Shown here one piece after another: positions 61,501 through 64,000 of a stretch of DNA of 64,000 bases. The stretch comes from Kordiimonas laminariae (GTDB lineage Bacteria; Pseudomonadota; Alphaproteobacteria; Sphingomonadales; Kordiimonadaceae), in assembly GCF_023008165.1 (NCBI RefSeq), contig NZ_JAKQZA010000007.1, positions 1 to 64,000 on the forward strand, written 5' to 3'. Below the pieces are notes generated by a model. That model was not told where the DNA came from, searched no databases, and saw only the letters and a list, made by a program, of their open reading frames with translations. Positions within the stretch are counted from its first letter, which is position 1, and each line of letters begins with the position of its first letter. Both the position numbers and the translations under genes were made by a program.

Positions 61501-63123
61501 ATCTTGCTTGAAAATATCACGTTCACGGGTTCTATTACCAACTCAGGTACCATCAGCGGTGCAACAGCAGCGATTGATACACGTACATCTCTAGGTAATG
61601 TAATCATCAACCAAACTGGTGGTGCACTGAACGGTGACGTTTTAACAGGTAGCGGTAACGATGTTCTGAACATCACGGGCGGCGCGATCAACGGTAACAT
61701 TGATCTGGGCACTGGTGATAATCAGGTAAACATCAATGCAGAGAACCTTGTTGTTGATGCGGCACGCACTATCAACAGCGATGTTGCAGTAAATGGTGGC
61801 CTGAATTTCACACAGGACGGTACGCTGGCGGTAACTGGTGATGTGGCTCTTGGAGCTAACAGCACAATTGCGCAAGATATCGCTGATGTAACCCAAGTGA
61901 ACTTTGGCACAACACAGACACTGCTTACAGCAACAGGTGATCTAACAGGTTCGGTAAACTTCACCGGGGATAACAGTTTCCTTGTTGATTTTGCCTTGGC
62001 AACGACAGGTAACAGCATCACGCTTACACCAACAGTTGCTAACCTAAGCAACGTATCTTCAGATGCAAACATCAACGGCTTCGCTTCTGCTTTCACTGGT
62101 GCGCTTACATCAGGCTCAGGCGATGCCGCTTTTGGTACAGTCGCAAACGCTGTAAACGGCTTTACAAGCAACGATCAGTTTACTGGTGCAGCTGAAAGCC
62201 TTCTACCAACACTGAATACTGGTATCGTTCGTGAGGTGTATGAAACCCAAAACCAGGTTCTATCTCTGATCGAAGATCGTTTCTCCGGTTTCGGTGAAAG
62301 CGCAGGCTTTGGTCTGTGGGGTCAGGCATTTGGCCGTACAGCTGATCAAGACGGCGAAAACAATCTTTCCCAAACTGGCTATGATGCTGATGCATATGGT
62401 TTTGTGATTGGTCTTGATACACCGATTAGTGATGATGTTCGAGCTGGTGTAGCTTTCTCATACTCAGATATTGATATCGATGAGGTAGGCGGCGCTGGTG
62501 AAGTAACTGGCATCGACAGCTACAGCATCAACGCTTACGCTGGTTTTGATGACGGCACATCCTTCCTGAACAGCTCACTTTCTTATGTGTTTGGTAATGC
62601 GGACAGCGCACGCCTCAGCACACTTGATGAAACTATCCGTGGTGAGTTTGATGTGAACGAATTCTCCGCAAAGGTTGTTGGTGGTATCAAAACTGATTTC
62701 TCAGGCATTGAGGTAACACCATTTGCAAGCCTTCAGTACGCATCTGTTGATCAAGATGATTATCAGGAAACTGGCGGCCTTGGCCTTAATATTGAAGCAG
62801 ATAGTGTAAGCTACTTCGAAGGTGGTGTGGGCGTGAAATTCGCTGCTCCGACTGACTTCGGCAGCTACAAGCTCCTGCCTCAACTTTCTGTTGGATATTA
62901 CTACGACTTTGCTGGTGATGAGCGCACATTGGGTGCTTCTTTCGCTGGCTCCAACAACTTCAACCTGATTGGTGCTGACCCTAGCCAATCAAGTTTTGAA
63001 GTGGATGCTTCTGTTGCGCTGCTCGCCGAGCGCGGCACTACAATTTCCCTCGGCTACGATGGGGAGTTCCGGTCTGGCTTTGATAGTCACGCAGCCACAA
63101 TCCGGGCACGCTTCCGTTTCTAA
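58549..63123 (+). CDS. Autotransporter (type Va) with repetitive beta-helix passenger
   Basis: 1524 residues from MSYSLSHNKSRKLMLAASVS (signal peptide, cleavage after AAAAA-Q region); GGAAGGAA lies before ATG 58549. The passenger (~40-1200) consists of short NSGTI/NNSGxI strands of a beta-helix, arranged in ~190-residue super-repeats with SRALNIDG, GTGNQRNGTVY, TIQGRGQASAG and FQGTLTNE landmarks. A linker and the 12-strand translocator (~1245-1524) follow: FGLWGQAFGR, VIGLDTPISDDVRAGVAFSYS and a final ATIRARFRF with terminal Phe. It is a surface adhesin-like protein. A terminator follows at 63160. Confidence 0.93.
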   Translation: MSYSLSHNKSRKLMLAASVSTIAFLSTAAAAQTEVPNGNTATVNSTADNEIIVVTSGNSSTVAGNPVVNIINSGVIFNNNGTISTTGVTQTVNVGTGGLNATINNAAGAIIQGESRAVNLTVDGTTLNNSGSILGTGDQRNGTIYANRTADNYTINNNAGGLIDAGSGNNGAGVALELDGSVNATINNAGTIQGRGQDAAPANTAGDGLRFQGPGLAPIYLFTGTINNSGTISSEGASGPVAGVRFNNAIAFQGTFENSGTISGVNNGVYFGDSEHTGGTLTNTGTISSGSRALNIDGSDLTINNSGNIIGTGNQRNGTVYADGTAQNFTLNNQTGGTIDAGEGNEGAGFSVELSAEGNDFTITNAGTIQGRGQASAGAATAGDGLRFERTRVDGALDGSTTGLFTGTITNSGTIDSEATAGTTAGIRFVNGVSFQGTLTNEADGVISGVNNGLYFGNPVPAGGADHTGGVVNNAGTISSDSRALNIDGSGLVVNNSGDIVGTGNQRNGTVYSDITAQNFALNNSGTIDAGEGNEGAGFSAQLSADGSNFVIDNSGTIQGRGQASAGAATAGDGIRLERTRVDGAFDGSTTGTFTGVISNSGTINSEATAGTTGGFRAVNGVNFQGALVNEEGGTISGVNNGVYFGTGNHDGGLVDGVDFGGGLTNRGTISSDSRALNIDGTNLSVVNSGNILGTGNQRNGTVYADITAQDFNLNNSGTIDAGAGNEGAGFSAQLSADGNDFTITNSGTIQGRGQASAGVATAGDGIRFERTRIDGALDGSTTGLFTGTITNSGLINSEATEGTTAGIRFVNGVSFQGTLTNEAGGTISGVNNGLYFGNPVPAGGADHTGGVVNNAGTISSDSRALNIDGTGLVVNNSGSILGTGDQRNGTVYFDGTANNITLNNTGTIDAGAGNNGSGVSIQALAGTRTHTITNSGTIQGRGDALASGASAGIRAFYPPNMMRPEVDLTIDNSGTVASETSAGILLENITFTGSITNSGTISGATAAIDTRTSLGNVIINQTGGALNGDVLTGSGNDVLNITGGAINGNIDLGTGDNQVNINAENLVVDAARTINSDVAVNGGLNFTQDGTLAVTGDVALGANSTIAQDIADVTQVNFGTTQTLLTATGDLTGSVNFTGDNSFLVDFALATTGNSITLTPTVANLSNVSSDANINGFASAFTGALTSGSGDAAFGTVANAVNGFTSNDQFTGAAESLLPTLNTGIVREVYETQNQVLSLIEDRFSGFGESAGFGLWGQAFGRTADQDGENNLSQTGYDADAYGFVIGLDTPISDDVRAGVAFSYSDIDIDEVGGAGEVTGIDSYSINAYAGFDDGTSFLNSSLSYVFGNADSARLSTLDETIRGEFDVNEFSAKVVGGIKTDFSGIEVTPFASLQYASVDQDDYQETGGLGLNIEADSVSYFEGGVGVKFAAPTDFGSYKLLPQLSVGYYYDFAGDERTLGASFAGSNNFNLIGADPSQSSFEVDASVALLAERGTTISLGYDGEFRSGFDSHAATIRARFRF
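58893..61590 (+). repeat. ~570-bp tandem repeats inside the autotransporter gene
   Basis: Equivalent points (codons for SRA(L/V)N) recur at about 58893, 59421, 59994, 60571 and 61138, giving steps of 528, 573, 577 and 567 bases. The first unit is the most diverged and the last is incomplete. Units 2-4 (59421-61137) share long stretches, including the region coding for FERTR(V/I)DGALDGSTTGLFTG. Such repeats can vary in number by recombination, changing passenger length. Confidence 0.85.
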
Positions 63124-63153
63124 AACGCAGCGCTACTTGTTCTACAGAAGCTA

Positions 63154-63190
63154 AAAAAAGGGCTACAGATTCGTCTGTAGCCCTGCTTTA
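63154..63190. terminator. Bidirectional terminator between the autotransporter and speE
   Basis: GGGCTACAGA and TCTGTAGCCC pair perfectly around TTCG (63160-63183). Seven A precede the stem, giving T7 in the minus direction, and GCTTTATTTT follows. Confidence 0.92.
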
Positions 63191-63209
63191 TTTTATATGG
63201 CGCAAAAAT

Positions 63210-64000
63210 CTACTTACCGTTTTTGATAAGCCCATCAAGGCCTTTCACGGCAAAGCTCGGGATAGCAAATGCACCTGTATGAAGTGGGACATTATAATAA
63301 TCAAATTCAAGGCCAGAAGCTGCCACACGGCTCGCATCAAAATCTTTGATCGGATCATATTTCTTCGATGCAAACGTAAAGCTCCACATCCCGCCCGGGT
63401 ATGTGAGGTTTGAGAAGTTATAAAGCCATACATTTTCAAACACACCGTTCAGCACTTTGAGGAGTGACTGCTGCACATCAAGGGCATACCAGCTGTTTTC
63501 ACCTTGCGAAACAACGATACCATCATCAGAAAGGCAGTTCATAACATCGGTATAAAACTCAGCACCAAAAAGCGGCGCAGCTGGACCAATCGGGTCTGTT
63601 GAATCGACAAGGATCACATCAAACTTTTCTGATGCTTCCTTCACATATTTCACACCGTCCCCGATGATAAGTTCTATGCGTGGGTCATCAAGCGCAGAAG
63701 ATGTTTGCGGGATATGCTCTTTGCAGGCATTAACCACCATCGCATCAATTTCTACCATCACGCATTTTTCAACGCCTTTATGGCGGATCACTTCACGGGC
63801 AGTACCACCATCACCACCACCGATTACCAAAACCTTCTTCGGGTTTGGGTGCGTGAAAAGCGGCACGTGCGCAATCATATCATGGTAGGCGATTTCATCT
63901 TTTTCCGTCACCATAATCAGGCCGTCGTTCAAGAGCATTTTACCGTGCCCCTTGGTTTCCACCACATCCACGCTCTGGAACTCACTTTTGCCTGAGAACA
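63210..64000 (-). CDS. speE: Spermidine synthase (polyamine aminopropyltransferase), 5' end outside window
   Basis: The open frame continues past the right edge: codons before GTG 63971 read FSGKSEFQSV, matching the strand before FETxxFG in SpeE, so no internal start is needed. Motifs: EKDEIAYHDMIAHVPLFTHPNPKKVLVIGGGDGGTAREV (decarboxylated-SAM site), DPRIELIIGDGVKYV, DVILVDSTDPIGPAAPLF (the D(S/T)TDP catalytic Asp loop) and GIVVSQGENSWY. It transfers aminopropyl from decarboxylated SAM to putrescine. About 263 residues are visible of the usual ~285. Confidence 0.95.
   Translation of the reverse strand, partial: FSGKSEFQSVDVVETKGHGKMLLNDGLIMVTEKDEIAYHDMIAHVPLFTHPNPKKVLVIGGGDGGTAREVIRHKGVEKCVMVEIDAMVVNACKEHIPQTSSALDDPRIELIIGDGVKYVKEASEKFDVILVDSTDPIGPAAPLFGAEFYTDVMNCLSDDGIVVSQGENSWYALDVQQSLLKVLNGVFENVWLYNFSNLTYPGGMWSFTFASKKYDPIKDFDASRVAASGLEFDYYNVPLHTGAFAIPSFAVKGLDGLIKNGK

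Noticed and set aside
58561-62422. Numerous long leftward frames inside the autotransporter gene
   Set aside because: They are shadows of the repetitive, biased codon pattern on the plus strand and lack start signals.
1-64000. CRISPR arrays, insertion sequences, prophage genes, replication origin or integrative-element att sites
   Set aside because: No regularly spaced short repeats, transposase or integrase frames, or tRNA-end direct repeats were seen; the tRNA genes at 318-540 look intact and sit in a conserved housekeeping setting.

Overview
The window looks like chromosomal DNA of a free-living, probably marine, alphaproteobacterium. The signs are a tRNA-Tyr/tRNA-Gly/tuf arrangement, three TonB-dependent receptors, several secreted peptidases and serine hydrolases, OxyR, a BLUF photoreceptor and an estimated GC content a little below 50% (judged by eye). 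A Kordiimonas-like lineage is only a guess. No phage, insertion sequence, CRISPR array or replication origin was seen.

Layout. 1-4160: translation genes (tuf start, tRNA-Gly, tRNA-Tyr), rlmB, a DUF985 cupin and an orphan asparagine-synthetase-like protein. 4180-7020: a YtrA-type GntR/ABC operon read leftwards, headed by a previously uncalled 43-residue gene and a long structured leader, with three GGTGT/ACACC operators in the divergent control region. 7190-23260: an accessory, probably catabolic, region. It holds a 39-residue one-helix membrane peptide with an NCS1 permease, four NTF2-like small proteins, an FMN quinone reductase, a VOC protein, two amidases, two SDRs, a DUF1989 protein, a GcvA-type LysR regulator, a TonB receptor and a NodB-type deacetylase. 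A stand-alone structured RNA with its own terminator lies on the minus strand at about 15.03-15.21 kb. 23490-37057: S41 peptidase-like protein, giant Asp-box protein, TonB receptor, gamma-glutamyltranspeptidase, an ABC/FtsX/DUF3299 operon that may handle zinc, an NTF2-like protein and a nitronate monooxygenase.

37070-42293: a BlaI/BlaR1-like module in which the M56 membrane protease carries C-terminal ankyrin repeats. It is flanked by two beta-lactamase-fold serine hydrolases, and two BlaI-type palindromes lie in the divergent promoter region. 42360-50864: TonB receptor, MBL hydrolase, and a TetR/MFP/RND efflux operon whose regulator gene abuts a 38-bp near-perfect palindrome. 51157-58237: BLUF protein convergent with a GlxA-type AraC regulator, acyl-CoA dehydrogenase, PhoX-like Tat protein, DUF5690 transporter and divergent OxyR. 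58549-64000: a 1524-residue autotransporter built from ~190-residue repeats, then speE, which runs off the right edge.

Functional assignments rest on motifs and family resemblance read by eye; no database search was run. Starts were moved downstream of the longest open frame wherever a ribosome-binding site, signal peptide or conserved N-terminus supported it.
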